Assembly (NCBI GenBank): GCA_030267965.1
Contig: BRYA01000112.1
Coordinates: 1-64,000, forward strand
From: Triparma columacea
Taxonomy: Eukaryota; Sar; Bolidophyceae; Parmales; Triparmaceae
DNA length: 64,000 bases
Direction of reading: 5' to 3'
The notes beneath the pieces are model-generated. The model was not told the origin of the DNA and did not search any database. It saw nothing but the letters and a program-made list of their open reading frames with translations. Positions 29,905 through 41,331 of this stretch are shown piece after piece (the first letter of the stretch is position 1; each line of letters starts with the position of its first letter). Position numbers and translations under genes: made by a program.

Positions 29905-31512
29905 TCACTGTCCCCCGGGGCTCAAGCTGCTTCTCCTACCTCCTCCTTGCAATGCATCCCTAAGTTGGTCTCTTTCCCCTCTCATCCCATCCCTTTCCGC
30001 CTGCATCGTAACCAGCTGTGCCCTGCATACCTTAACCTCCCTTACCAAAAGTTTCTTCGCCTGCTTAAACGATGCCTCCTGTGTGGCTAGGTTTTGACGT
30101 TCGAATTGGAGCATGTCCTCTAGTACCTTGAGTTGTTTAGTCTTCTCCTCTTTAACTCTCTTAAGCTCCAACTCAGCTTTCCCTCTCTTCCCTTCCCCCA
30201 CCTCAATAACTTTCTCCATCTCCCTAACCTTCCCATCGAGAAAACCAATAACCTCTTGATCAGTCATTCTTTGTTTATCAACCCTTCTACTATCCTCCTC
30301 CATCCTTTTCAAATTCCCCGTAACATCACCAAGTTTCTTAGTTAAGAACTCCTTTACGTTATCAGCGCCCTCTAACCTAACCCCTAAATCCTCCTTCTCG
30401 GCTCTAGTTTTAGCGAGTTCAACTTCAGCTGATCGGAGTTTAGATGTGAGTCCAATAATACTCTTAAGCTCAGCCGCTGTAAGTTTGTCGGCGATGCTAG
30501 CTGCGAAGAGTGCCGAGGATTGGTTACCACTCGGGGATTGAGAGGGGTTCGTAGTAGCTTGGTTTTGCAAATCGTTACCGTGACCTTGAGTGTTCGAGTT
30601 CGTGTTAACCTCCTTATTAGAAACCTGCGTTACCTTCTGTTCCCCCCCCGTCTGTTGTTGTGTTGTTGTTGGTACCTGGTTTCTACCAAGTAGTGAAAGC
30701 CCCGCGTTTACAAGCGTGTTCGCCGCCGCGCTCGCTACTGATTTTCTTTGTGGTGATGGTGTAGGGTTCGCTGATTTCGATTCTGACGATCCGTTACTCA
30801 TACCCTTTCCTTCAACCTGGTCCTGTGAAACTACTCTAGGGGTTGGAGTGTCCGTGTTAACTGCGGAACCTATACCGAAGAGATCGTCAACCCTCTTGAA
30901 GAAGGACTTGTCAACCTGGGCGGCTGAGAGGACGGAGTTGGGGTCGAGGAAACCGAAGACCGTGAAGAGGCAGGCGTCATCGAGGAGGGAGAGCCCGTGG
31001 GGGGGGGGGGGGGGGAGGGAGGGAGTTTGGGGTGGGGGGAAGGGGCCGGCTTCGGCATAACCTTGGGGAAGGGAGGAGGGGGGGGGAGGGAGGTTGGTGT
31101 CTACGTTGGCGTTCCTGCTGTTGGATGCCCTCCTCTCAAGCGTCCTGACCCTCTTCTCGCTGTCCTCCAGCTGCCTGGCTAGGTTGCTGACTGCCTTCGT
31201 GTTGGCCTCGTGGGCAAGAAGCTCACCCTCCATCCGGGAGAACTTCAGGGACGCCCTAACCAGGTCCCTCAAGAAGCCGATGCCACCCTGGAGCCTGAGG
31301 GATCTCCTCTCCCTCTCCAGTGCTATGTACTCGTCGCATGCCCTCTTCAGCCTGGCGTTCTCCCTCTGCAGGGCCTGGACTGTGAGGGTATTGTGTGTGT
31401 TGGTGTTTAGGGCGTGGGTGGTCTCAACGTCGCAGAGGATGTCGTTTAGGACGTCTTTAACCTCATTGTTGTTGTTTGTGTCTTGTAGTAGTTCTTGTAT
31501 GCGTGAGTACAT
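29905..31512 (-). CDS. Coiled-coil protein with an F-box-like motif
   Basis: Intronless, 535 aa. Residues about 45-135 are helical and charged (coiled coil). A Pro-rich stretch is followed by LSLLDDACLFTVFGFLDPNS and a VDKSFFKRVDDLF helix near 175-215, which resembles an F-box (Leu-Pro-like start, then a leucine-rich helix). A long Ser/Thr/Gln-rich linker leads to a coiled coil of about 190 residues (about 335-525) rich in Lys, Glu, Arg and Leu. An SCF substrate adaptor or a structural scaffold is possible; the F-box call is tentative. Confidence 0.75.
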   Translation of the reverse strand: MYSRIQELLQDTNNNNEVKDVLNDILCDVETTHALNTNTHNTLTVQALQRENARLKRACDEYIALERERRSLRLQGGIGFLRDLVRASLKFSRMEGELLAHEANTKAVSNLARQLEDSEKRVRTLERRASNSRNANVDTNLPPPPSSLPQGYAEAGPFPPPQTPSLPPPPPHGLSLLDDACLFTVFGFLDPNSVLSAAQVDKSFFKRVDDLFGIGSAVNTDTPTPRVVSQDQVEGKGMSNGSSESKSANPTPSPQRKSVASAAANTLVNAGLSLLGRNQVPTTTQQQTGGEQKVTQVSNKEVNTNSNTQGHGNDLQNQATTNPSQSPSGNQSSALFAASIADKLTAAELKSIIGLTSKLRSAEVELAKTRAEKEDLGVRLEGADNVKEFLTKKLGDVTGNLKRMEEDSRRVDKQRMTDQEVIGFLDGKVREMEKVIEVGEGKRGKAELELKRVKEEKTKQLKVLEDMLQFERQNLATQEASFKQAKKLLVREVKVCRAQLVTMQAERDGMRGERDQLRDALQGGGRRSSLSPGGQ

Positions 31513-31982
31513 TTTGTGGGGTTGGGGGTTCCTCCTCGAGGAGTTATGGGGTGCTAAAAATGTAGTGAGGATATTGGTGCGTGTTTTTGTGTGTAATGTT
31601 TGTTATATATTCAATTTGAGTGCGTGTATGTGAATTTGAATGTCGTAAATGATTGCTAATGAGGATTAAAACGAGGATTAAAATGGGAAATCTTCTTTTG
31701 CTTTCCACTTCTCATTTAGACTGTATTATAGACTGCATTTTAGGATTTAGCGACTTTTAACAACATTCAGACGCTTCACAAAACAATCATCGGCACTACT
31801 ACCTACATCATATCCAAATAAATAGGCTTTAGCTCCAATTTGGTCACCAAAAACACTCCGCCCAAATCCCTACCTTCCAATCTCCTCCTCTCCATCTAAA
31901 CATTCACGCCATACCCCAGCATACTCTAGCTCGAGCGCTGTCAGCACCACACACACACACTATTACTTTCATCCTTCCCACA
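31513..31982. other. Upstream flank of the rightward LRR_5 cluster
   Basis: Contains the conserved family upstream block, including ACTACTACCTACATCATAT, ATTTGGTCACCAAAA, CATTCACGCCATAC and CTCGAGCGCTGTCAG. This block also precedes 33449, 34781 and, reversed, the two leftward paralogs. No separate gene. Confidence 0.7.
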
Positions 31983-33023
31983 ATGCCCAACTCAGTAGTG
32001 TACTCTGGCATAGAGAGCTTCTGGGATGATCGTGAACTCACAGAGGTGACTTTTGCAAAGGGAGTGACGACGATTGGCGATAGCGCCTTCAGGGGATGCT
32101 CCTCCCTCACGGCCATCACAATCCCGGAAGGAGTTACGTCGATTGGCTATCACGCCTTCCACGGATGCTCCTCTCTCACGGCCATCACCATCCCGGACGG
32201 AGTGACAAAGATTGACAGAAGGGCCTTCGCTGGATGCTCCTCCCTCACGGCCATCACCATCCCAGATGGAGTAACGACGATTGGCAATTACGCCTTCTCT
32301 GGATGCTCCTCCCTTGCAGCCATCACAATCCCAGACGGAGTGACGTCGATTGGCAATGAAGCCTTCAGGGAATGCTCCTCAATCGCAGCCATCACAATCC
32401 CGGATGGAGTGACGACGATTGGCTATTCCGCCTTCTTGGGATGCTCCTCCCTCACGGCCATCACCATCCCAGATGGAGTAACGACGATTGGCAATTACGC
32501 CTTCAGGGGATGCTCCTCCCTCGCAGCCATCACCATCCCGGACGGAGTGACGACAATTGGCGAACACGCCTTCGAAGACTGCTCCTCCCTCGCAGCCATC
32601 ACCATCCCAGATGGAGTAACGACGATTAGCGATTTTGCCTTCTACGGATGCTCCTCCCTCGCAACCATCAAAATCCCGGACTCGGTGACCACGCTTAATT
32701 ATGTGGCCTTCTCCGGCTGCACCGCTCTGACGAGATTCATTCTATCTCCTGCCGTCTCCGTCGGTTTCGACTGCTTCTCAAACTGCACTGCCCTAATCTC
32801 CGCCGCTGCCTCACAAAACATGCCGACTGTCGAGGACCTCCTCAATTCTAGGTGGCACGCCATACTTGAACGCGTCACCGTTCTGACCTGCCTCAAGATA
32901 CTCTTTACGGACCAAAGAAAGAGGAAGCGACAGGACGGAGGTGAAAAGCAAACACTTGGGGTTACTGCGACACGCAAGAGACTCCCGAAAGTTATGTGGA
33001 GAGTTATTCTGGAATTTCTGTAA
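31983..33023 (+). CDS. BspA-like (LRR_5) leucine-rich repeat protein, about 10 repeats
   Basis: Intronless, 346 aa. N-terminus MPNSVVYSGIESF followed by ELTEVTFAKGVTTIG, then about ten 23-residue GCSSLTAITIPDGVTTIG repeats. The C-terminal cap has NSRWHAILERVTVLTCLK and RKRLPKVMWRVILEFL. No signal peptide or membrane span. Its C-terminal region is nearly the same as that of the next gene, marking a recent tandem duplicate. Confidence 0.9.
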   Translation: MPNSVVYSGIESFWDDRELTEVTFAKGVTTIGDSAFRGCSSLTAITIPEGVTSIGYHAFHGCSSLTAITIPDGVTKIDRRAFAGCSSLTAITIPDGVTTIGNYAFSGCSSLAAITIPDGVTSIGNEAFRECSSIAAITIPDGVTTIGYSAFLGCSSLTAITIPDGVTTIGNYAFRGCSSLAAITIPDGVTTIGEHAFEDCSSLAAITIPDGVTTISDFAFYGCSSLATIKIPDSVTTLNYVAFSGCTALTRFILSPAVSVGFDCFSNCTALISAAASQNMPTVEDLLNSRWHAILERVTVLTCLKILFTDQRKRKRQDGGEKQTLGVTATRKRLPKVMWRVILEFL

Positions 33024-33448
33024 GCTCTAAAATCAATGTTTAACAATGTAGGCAAGAAAGTTTCATAGTCTTTAGCTCGTTTCAGAAGTGATGTGCTCAT
33101 GCTGCTCCCTGAGCTATTTTAGAGTAGCTCTCACAAGTAGAGGAAAAATAAATGAGGAAAATGAGGAAAACCTTGGGGGGGGAGATTTGGGCAGAATTTG
33201 ACAAGAAAACTGTATCATACACTTGAGCTACGTTTCACAACCAACCTAACTCTTCGTAATACCAACAACAATACTACTACCTACATCATATCCCAACACA
33301 TTGTAGTTTTAGCTTAAATTTGGTCTCCAAAACTACATCGCCAAATACCTACCTTCCAATCCCCTCCTCTCCATCTAATCATTCACGCCGTACCCCAGCA
33401 TACTCTAGCTCGAGCGCTGTCAGCACTATTACTTTCATCCTTCCCACA
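33024..33448. repeat. Duplicated intergenic block between LRR_5 paralogs (copy 1)
   Basis: The 3' flank (AACAATGTAGGCAAGAAAG, TTTAGCTCGTTTCAGAAG, AGAGTAGCTCTCACAAG) and the following upstream block recur almost unchanged at 34352-34780. Confidence 0.85.
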
Positions 33449-34351
33449 ATGCCCAACTCAGCAGTGTACTCTGGCATAGAGACATTCATTGATGATCATG
33501 AACTCACAGAGGTGACTTTTGCAAAAGGAGTGACGTCGATTGGCGATAGCGCCTTCAGCGGATGCTCCTCCCTCGCAGCCATCATAATCCCGGACTCTGT
33601 GACGTCGATTGGCAATTACGCCTTCAGGGGATGCTCCTCCCTCGCAGCCATCACCATCCCCGACGGAGTGACAACGATTAGCGAACGCGCCTTCTACAGA
33701 TGCTCCTCCCTCGCAGCCATCACAATCCCAGATGGAGTAACGACGATTGGCGGTTACACCTTCTTGGGATGCTCCTCCCTCACAGCTATCACAATACCGG
33801 ACGGAGTGACGATAATTGGCGGGTGCGCCTTCTACGGATGCTCCTCCCTCACAGCCATCACAATCCCGGACTCAGTGACGATAATTGGCAGAAGCGCCTT
33901 CAACAGATGCTCCTCCCTCACGGCCATCACAATCCCTGACGGAGTGACGACAATTGACGAAAATGCCTTCTACGAATGCTCCTCCCTCACGGCCATCATT
34001 ATCCCGGACGGAGTGACAACGATTGGCGAACGCACCTTCTACGGATGCACCGCCCTGACTCGACTCAGTTTATCTCCTGCCGTCTCCGTCGGTATCTACT
34101 GCTTCTCAAACTGCACTGCCCTAATCTCTGCCGCTGCCTCACAAAACATGCCGACTGTCGAGGACCTCCTCAATTCTAGGTGGCACGCCATACTTGAACG
34201 CGTCACCGTTCTGACCTGCCTCAAGACACTCTTTACGGACGAAAAAAAGAGGAAACGACAGGACGGAGGTGAAGCGCAAACACTTGGGGTTACTGCGACA
34301 CGCAAGAGACTCCCGAAGGTTATGTGGAGAGTTATTCTGGAATTTCTGTAA
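33449..34351 (+). CDS. BspA-like (LRR_5) leucine-rich repeat protein, about 8 repeats
   Basis: Intronless, 300 aa. I start at the ATG at 33449 (MPNSAVYSGIETF) because it matches the start of all paralogs; an in-frame upstream ATG at 33320 would add residues with no family counterpart. About eight 23-residue repeats follow, then the C-terminal cap SRWHAILERVTVLTCLKTL ... RKRLPKVMWRVILEFL. Predicted intracellular. Confidence 0.88.
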   Translation: MPNSAVYSGIETFIDDHELTEVTFAKGVTSIGDSAFSGCSSLAAIIIPDSVTSIGNYAFRGCSSLAAITIPDGVTTISERAFYRCSSLAAITIPDGVTTIGGYTFLGCSSLTAITIPDGVTIIGGCAFYGCSSLTAITIPDSVTIIGRSAFNRCSSLTAITIPDGVTTIDENAFYECSSLTAIIIPDGVTTIGERTFYGCTALTRLSLSPAVSVGIYCFSNCTALISAAASQNMPTVEDLLNSRWHAILERVTVLTCLKTLFTDEKKRKRQDGGEAQTLGVTATRKRLPKVMWRVILEFL

Positions 34352-34780
34352 ATCTAAAATCAATGTTGAACAATGTAGGCAAGAAAGTTTCATAGTCTTT
34401 AGCTCGTTTCAGAAGTGATGTGCTCATGCTGCTCCCTGAGCTATTTTAGAGTAGCTCTCACAAGCAGAGGAAAAATAAATGAGGAAAATTAAATGGAAAA
34501 TGAGGAAAACCTGGGGAAGAGATTTGGGCAGAATTTGACAAGAAAACTGTATTATACACTTGAGCTACGTTTCACAACCAACCTAACTCCTCGTAATACC
34601 AACAACAATACTACTACCTACACCATAATCAAAAACATTGCAGGATTTAGCTAAATTTGGTCCCCAAAAAACTACATCGTCCACACACACCTAACTTTCA
34701 ATCTCCTCCTCCCCATCTAAGCATTTACGCTATATCTTAGCTCAAGCGCTATCAGTACTACCACATTTATCCTCCCCGAG
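34352..34780. repeat. Duplicated intergenic block between LRR_5 paralogs (copy 2)
   Basis: Counterpart of 33024-33448. It carries a short insertion around 34485-34500 (AAATTAAATGG) absent from copy 1. Confidence 0.85.
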
Positions 34781-36184
34781 ATGCCCAGCTCAGCAGTGTA
34801 CTCTGGCATAGAGAGCTTCCGTGATGATCATGAACTCACAGAGGTGACTTTTGCAAAGGGAGTGACGTCGATTGGCGATAACGCCTTCAGGGGATGCTCC
34901 TCCCTCGCAGCCATCACAATCCCGGACTCAGTGATGACGATTGGCATTAACGCCTTCAGCGGATGCTCCTCCCTCACGGCCATCACCATCCCGGACGGAG
35001 TGCCGACGATTGGCGATGAAGCCTTCGCGGATTGCTCCTCCCTCACGGCCATCACCATCTCGGACTCGGTGACAACGATTGGCGGTGCCGCCTTCAACAG
35101 ATGCTCCTCCCTCGCAGCCATCACAATCCCGGACTCTGTGACGATGATAAGCGATTACGCCTTCGCAGCATGCTCCTCCCTCGCAGCCATCACCATCCCG
35201 GACAGAGTGACAACGATTAGCGAACGCGCCTTCTGGGGATGCTCCTCCCTCACGGCCATCACCATCCCGGACGGATTGACAACAATTGGTGAAGGCGCCT
35301 TCTTGGGATGCTCCTCCCTCACGGCCATCACAATCCCTGACGGAGTGACGACAATTGACGAAAGTGCCTTCTACGAATGCTCCTCCCTCACGGCCATCAT
35401 TATCCCGGACGGAGTGACGACGATTGGCGAATACGCCCTCTTTGGATGCTCCTCCCTCGCAGCCATCACAATCCCAGACGGAGTGACGAAGATTGGCGAA
35501 AGAGCCTTCTTGGGATGCTCCTCCCTCACGGCCATCACCATTCCGGACTCAGTGACATCGATTGGCCCTTACGCCTTCAGGGAGTGCTCCTCTCTCGCAG
35601 CTATCATAATCCCGGACGGAGTGACGTCGATTGGTCAATGCGCCTTCTACGGATGCTCCTCCCTCGCAGCCATCACAATCCCGGACTCAGTGACGAAGAT
35701 TAGCGTTCACGCCTTCATGGGATGCTCCTCCCTCGCGGCCATCACAATCCCGGACGGAGTGACGTCGATTGGCATTTGCACCTTCGACGGATGCTCCTCC
35801 CTCGCAGCCATCACAATCCCAGACACTGTGACGACGATTGGCTATTGGGCCTTCGACAGTTGCACCGCCCTGACGAAACTCAGCTTATCTCCTGCCGTCT
35901 CAGTTCATATCGAAAGTTTCTCAAACTGCACTGCCCTAATCTCTGCCGCTGCCTCACAAAACATGCCGACTGTTGAGGACCTCCTCAATTCTAGGTGGCA
36001 CCGCATACTTGAACGCGTCACCGTTCTGTCCTGCCTCAAGAAACTCTTGGAGGACCAGCCCAGGAGATCGGATAGGCTGAAGCGGAAGCGCATTGACGGA
36101 GATGAAGTGGTCGCGCTTCAGGGAACAAAGGCATTCAAGAAGCTCCCGAAGGTTATGTGGAGAGTTATTCTGGAATTTCTGTAA
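34781..36184 (+). CDS. BspA-like (LRR_5) leucine-rich repeat protein, about 15 repeats
   Basis: Intronless, 467 aa. N-terminus MPSSAVYSGIESF then ELTEVTFAKGVTSIG; about fifteen 23-residue repeats; C-terminal cap SRWHRILERVTVLSCLKKL ... FKKLPKVMWRVILEFL. Its start and C-terminus are closer to the two leftward genes (MPSSAVYSG, SRWHRILERV, LKRKR, DGDEVVALQGT) than to the two genes beside it, so members have been mixed between clusters. Confidence 0.9.
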   Translation: MPSSAVYSGIESFRDDHELTEVTFAKGVTSIGDNAFRGCSSLAAITIPDSVMTIGINAFSGCSSLTAITIPDGVPTIGDEAFADCSSLTAITISDSVTTIGGAAFNRCSSLAAITIPDSVTMISDYAFAACSSLAAITIPDRVTTISERAFWGCSSLTAITIPDGLTTIGEGAFLGCSSLTAITIPDGVTTIDESAFYECSSLTAIIIPDGVTTIGEYALFGCSSLAAITIPDGVTKIGERAFLGCSSLTAITIPDSVTSIGPYAFRECSSLAAIIIPDGVTSIGQCAFYGCSSLAAITIPDSVTKISVHAFMGCSSLAAITIPDGVTSIGICTFDGCSSLAAITIPDTVTTIGYWAFDSCTALTKLSLSPAVSVHIESFSNCTALISAAASQNMPTVEDLLNSRWHRILERVTVLSCLKKLLEDQPRRSDRLKRKRIDGDEVVALQGTKAFKKLPKVMWRVILEFL

Positions 36185-37734
<1,550 letters not shown>

Positions 37735-38085
37735 GGGACAAATAATTTATGTTTTGTTAAGTTAAGGGGAAGAGGAAATTGAGCAGCGTTTTGTTAATGA
37801 AATACTATATATACACACACACTAACAAAGACGTCTTGAAAACGCACCTAGTTGCCCCAAGACAACCCATGTTAAATGTTTCCCATTGGGACCCTTAAAC
37901 GGACCTGAAGACAAAAATTGGGGCACTCAAAAAACAAGCAAAACTTGTCTCCCTATCTCCCGTCCTATCCTCCGTCCACTGTACCTCTCCAGTCTCCATC
38001 TGTCTCCTTTAAAGTCTTCCTAACCTCCCCCCCTACCTTTTTTCCTCCACCTCCCTTTCAAGAGAGTGTCCTCTTCACATCCAAA

Positions 38086-38517
38086 ATGCAGGTCCTCCTC
38101 CACGCCCCCCACCCCCACGCCCTAACCGTTACCCCCACCACAACAGTCTCCTCCCTCCACTCCCTAATATCAGAGACCGTCCCTCTCCCTACTTCAGACT
38201 ACTACCTAACGACTGCGCAGGGGAAGCCCCTCAGTAACCCAGACCTTTCGCTTCGTGACTTCGGCGTCCTCCCCCACTCCACCCTCCACCTCCACCCCCG
38301 TCGTCGTGGTGGTGAGTTAGTATTCTATTTCATTGCCACCGTATTCGCCATAGCTTTCGGCGTCCCCATCGTATCCTACGTGTACAGGAAGTACGTTTAC
38401 AAGATTATAGAGACGGCGGCGGAGAGCGTGGCGAACGCGAGGAAGAGAACGACGGAGAGGATGAGCGGAGCGGGGAGGAGGGTTACGAGCAATAGGATTA
38501 GTGGGAGGTTTAAGTAA
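38086..38517 (+). CDS. Ubiquitin-like domain protein with C-terminal membrane anchor
   Basis: Intronless, 143 aa from the ATG at 38086; an upstream in-frame ATG at 37918 would add a Pro/Ser-rich leader without similarity. Residues 1-76 look like a ubiquitin fold: MQVLLHAP start, a central helix VSSLHSLISETV, TTAQGKPLSNPDLSLRDFGV, and HLHPRRRGG at the end, in the position of the ubiquitin C-terminal Gly-Gly. A hydrophobic segment (LVFYFIATVFAIAFGVPIV) and a basic tail follow. It may be a membrane-anchored ubiquitin-like protein, possibly cleaved after Gly-Gly. Function unknown. Confidence 0.75.
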   Translation: MQVLLHAPHPHALTVTPTTTVSSLHSLISETVPLPTSDYYLTTAQGKPLSNPDLSLRDFGVLPHSTLHLHPRRRGGELVFYFIATVFAIAFGVPIVSYVYRKYVYKIIETAAESVANARKRTTERMSGAGRRVTSNRISGRFK

Positions 38518-38707
38518 AGGGGATCAAGACGAGGAGAGAATATATACACACGCATATACAGGATACTCACAAACCTTAATAGAACGACGGAAGGGATGGG
38601 TGGGGGGGAGGACAAGTAAAACGTTGTGTCTGTGTAATATTTGAATTTTAATTTTTTTTCAAAAAAGGATATATTTACCCCGTCCCCCCCCCCCCCCCTC
38701 TCCCTTT

Positions 38708-40076
38708 TCACTCCATCCCCCCGTCCGCCGCCGAGTATGGTGTAGACCTCAGCGCGAATGTCATTTCCTTTGTCTCAACAACCTTACCACCATTACCTTC
38801 CGAACCCTCGACACCTACACTACCACCTCCGTTGATTCTTGATGTCCCCCCTTTATTACCACCACCACCGCTGTTGCTGCGAGAGGTTCTGTTACTACCA
38901 CCACCACCACCCCAGGTTGTCCGTCTTGTCATTGAGGATTTAATGAAGCTCCGTTTCTCAGATACACCCTTCTTGAACAATGCTATCTTCTCCATCAACA
39001 GCTATAGGGGTGGTGGGGGTTTTTGGGGGGTACGTAAAGCGTAAGAAAAAATGATGAGGGTGGTGGGGGGGGGGGAGGTGAAGGTGTTCTGTTGTGCTGT
39101 GTGTGTTGTATTTTTGGTTTGTTCACGCCCCCAACGTTTCCTCACCTTCTCCCCCAATACAATGCTTCCTCTAATCCTTTTCCTTTCCTCCCAACTAATC
39201 CCCGCTAGCCCCTTGGTTTCCTTATTAACAGTCTCCACCTTCCCAGTGTCTAAGCACTTAACCTCCAATACAAAGTCATCGTAATCGTCATCCTCAGCCA
39301 TGCTAGGGACGGAGGGGGGCTTGAAGGTTAACGTCTCGGATGCGGTGTTACGCTGGGCGTAGTTGGGTTGGGAGGGCTCGGGGAGATTAAGGATACCACC
39401 GCCACCAACAGTGTCAGGGATACCTGTATCAGAACCTGGGGGACTGCTTCCGAAGCCTGTCGTGTCTATGGAGGCCCTAGGGCTGGTGCCGAAAATGTCC
39501 TTGGAACTGCCTAGGGAACCGGTGGGACTAGGCTTAGACTTAAGCTCACCTACACCGCCGCTACTACCCCTCCGACGGGGTGGAGGTACGGAGTTTGAAC
39601 GACCGTTTGCGCGCCCCTTCTTGTCGAACTTCCTGTTACCAATACTTAGGGATAGGGCTCGGTCGAAGAATGTTGGGGGGGGCTTCGAGCTAATATTTAA
39701 CTCTTTGTCTGCCTCCTCAATCGTCCTCACGCTGCATGGGGGGGGGGGTGAGATGAGGGGGTTGGGGGGGGGGGTGAGCTTCTGNNNNNNNNNNNNNNNN
39801 NNNNNNNNNNNNNNNNNNNNNNNNCTTCCCCCCGATCGTTCGTTTCCTTCCTCTTCCCCCCCCCCCTCCCCGCACGCGCCCCAACCCCCCCAAAGCCCCC
39901 AACCCCCCCAAACTCACTCACCCTTCGGCTGCAGACCCACCCCTATTACCCTCCCCCAATACCTCTGCAACCACAGGCTCGAGTCCTGTCTTGAACGTGA
40001 TCTCCTGCTTCGCAGAGCTGGACGAGTGAAGGCCGGACTGGTGGTCGGGGAAATCTGCCTCCCATGAGCTGGACAT
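38708..40076 (-). CDS. Hypothetical, largely disordered protein (three exons)
   Basis: Exons 40076-39922, 39731-39146 and 39001-38708, phases 2 and 0, 344 aa. Nothing recognised. The N-terminus MSSSWEADFPDHQSGLHSSS is acidic and serine-rich. A basic segment and a Ser/Pro/Gly-rich middle follow. Then comes a short ordered-looking part (DYDDFVLEVKCLDTGKVE, KETKGLAGISWEERKRIRG, KLLMEKIALFKKG) and a Gly/Asn/Ser-rich end. Intron 1 contains the 40-N gap, so its length is uncertain, but both splice sites are visible and in phase. Confidence 0.75.
39785..39824. other. Assembly gap, 40 N
   Basis: A run of 40 N lies within intron 1 of the hypothetical gene, flanked by G-rich and C-rich homopolymers on either side. 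True gap length is unknown. Confidence 1.
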
Positions 40077-40221
40077 TGATGGGCGATATCCTGTTACTTG
40101 GGGGGGGGGGGGGGAGAAATATATTGTTGGGGGTAGATTTTTGCAATTATTCTTAAGGTGGGGTGCGTCCGATGTGCAGAAGTTAGTTGTGGGGGGATTT
40201 CAGGGGGCGAAAGAGGATTGG

Positions 40222-40527
40222 CTAGTCAGGTTTCTGGAAGTTATATTTGCCAGATGAGCATCTGTAATCTTTCACAGCCTCTCTCATAACCTCTGTTGAC
40301 CCCAGGTTCGCTGGGGTGTCCTTTGCCGCGTCGGCTCTCCCCGTCGACTTGCACTGGGTGGACGAATCCGTTGATATCGAATGGTTTTGCTTTTCTCTTG
40401 ACACCAGACTTGCCGAGGGCGATGAAGAAGGAGGAGGGGCATAATAGGCAAAGGGGGAGGCAAAATGTGCGGGCACGGGGGGTATGGGGGACGGCACGTC
40501 TGGGTAAGTGGGGGTAAAGAAGGTCAA
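40222..40527 (-). CDS. Possible small protein (101 aa), weak
   Basis: An open frame with a Pro/Ser-rich first half and a charged second half (STEVMREAVKDYRCSSGKYNF). It lies between the 3' end of the cupin gene and the 5' end of the disordered protein gene on the same strand. No domain is recognised, and it could be chance or part of an untranslated region. Confidence 0.25.
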   Translation of the reverse strand: MTFFTPTYPDVPSPIPPVPAHFASPFAYYAPPPSSSPSASLVSREKQNHSISTDSSTQCKSTGRADAAKDTPANLGSTEVMREAVKDYRCSSGKYNFQKPD

Positions 40528-40570
40528 TTGTTTTTACACAACAACAAAATGCACATGGTGTTTCACTTCT

Positions 40571-41080
40571 TCATCTCTCGTCCTTGAAGTCGAACGTCTT
40601 GTTGTGAACGTAAACAAGCTTGCACTTGGTCTTGTACTTGGCGTCGTGGATGCAGCCGCCCTTGATGAACCCCGTTTGTCCAGCTACTAGAGTAACGAGG
40701 GGACCATCCTTCATCAATTTCCCGTCAGCCAACTTCGTGTAGAACTGAATCTCCATCTCGCCTTCGATCATTATTGTGGCGTCGTCGCCAGGGTGAGAGT
40801 GGGGAGGCTCGTAGTCTCCGGGAAGCCACTTCTCGAGGAACGTGTTGAACCCCTTATCCCGCATGGTAAATCCTAAGGGCGTATCAGGGGGGTGGGAGAA
40901 TCCTTGCGAGTCGTCCCAGAGGCCACTCGAGTCGCAAGGTCCGACGGGAGGCTTCTTCTTCTTGCAAGCTGAGGGCGACCAGACGTGAGCAAGGCCGATG
41001 GCAGTGACAGCTCCCACAACGACTCCTCCCATGACGCAGGGGAGGATGTTTGTAGTGTTCTTATTGCTGAAGTGGTTCAT
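40571..41080 (-). CDS. Cupin-domain protein with N-terminal membrane segment
   Basis: Intronless, 169 aa. Residues about 12-32 are hydrophobic (LPCVMGGVVVGAVTAIGLA), a signal anchor. Residues about 75-165 form a single cupin barrel: PPHSHPGDDATIMIEGEME fits the first cupin motif with two His and a Glu in metal-binding positions, and GFIKGGCIHDAKYKTKCKLVYVH fits the second. Catalytic role unknown. It is divergent from the EGF-like gene, sharing an upstream region of about 250 bp. Confidence 0.85.
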   Translation of the reverse strand: MNHFSNKNTTNILPCVMGGVVVGAVTAIGLAHVWSPSACKKKKPPVGPCDSSGLWDDSQGFSHPPDTPLGFTMRDKGFNTFLEKWLPGDYEPPHSHPGDDATIMIEGEMEIQFYTKLADGKLMKDGPLVTLVAGQTGFIKGGCIHDAKYKTKCKLVYVHNKTFDFKDER

Positions 41081-41331
41081 GGTTTGAGTCTTGTAAGCGA
41101 GTGAAAAATTACGGTGCTGCGTGGGGTTCTGTTAGGGTTGCACGTGAAGCTTAACACGAAACTTTTATGAGATTTGGATGCAAGCAATTTTTGTGTCAGA
41201 GGTCTTCTTCCCAAACGCCTAGTTTCGGCCTTCTTACTGCGCCGTTTGTTTCTCACCAACTATCAGTAATCGCTGTCAATTTGTGAATTAGCTCTTGTGT
41301 TTGGTTGGTCATCAAAATCAAAAAGGAGAAA

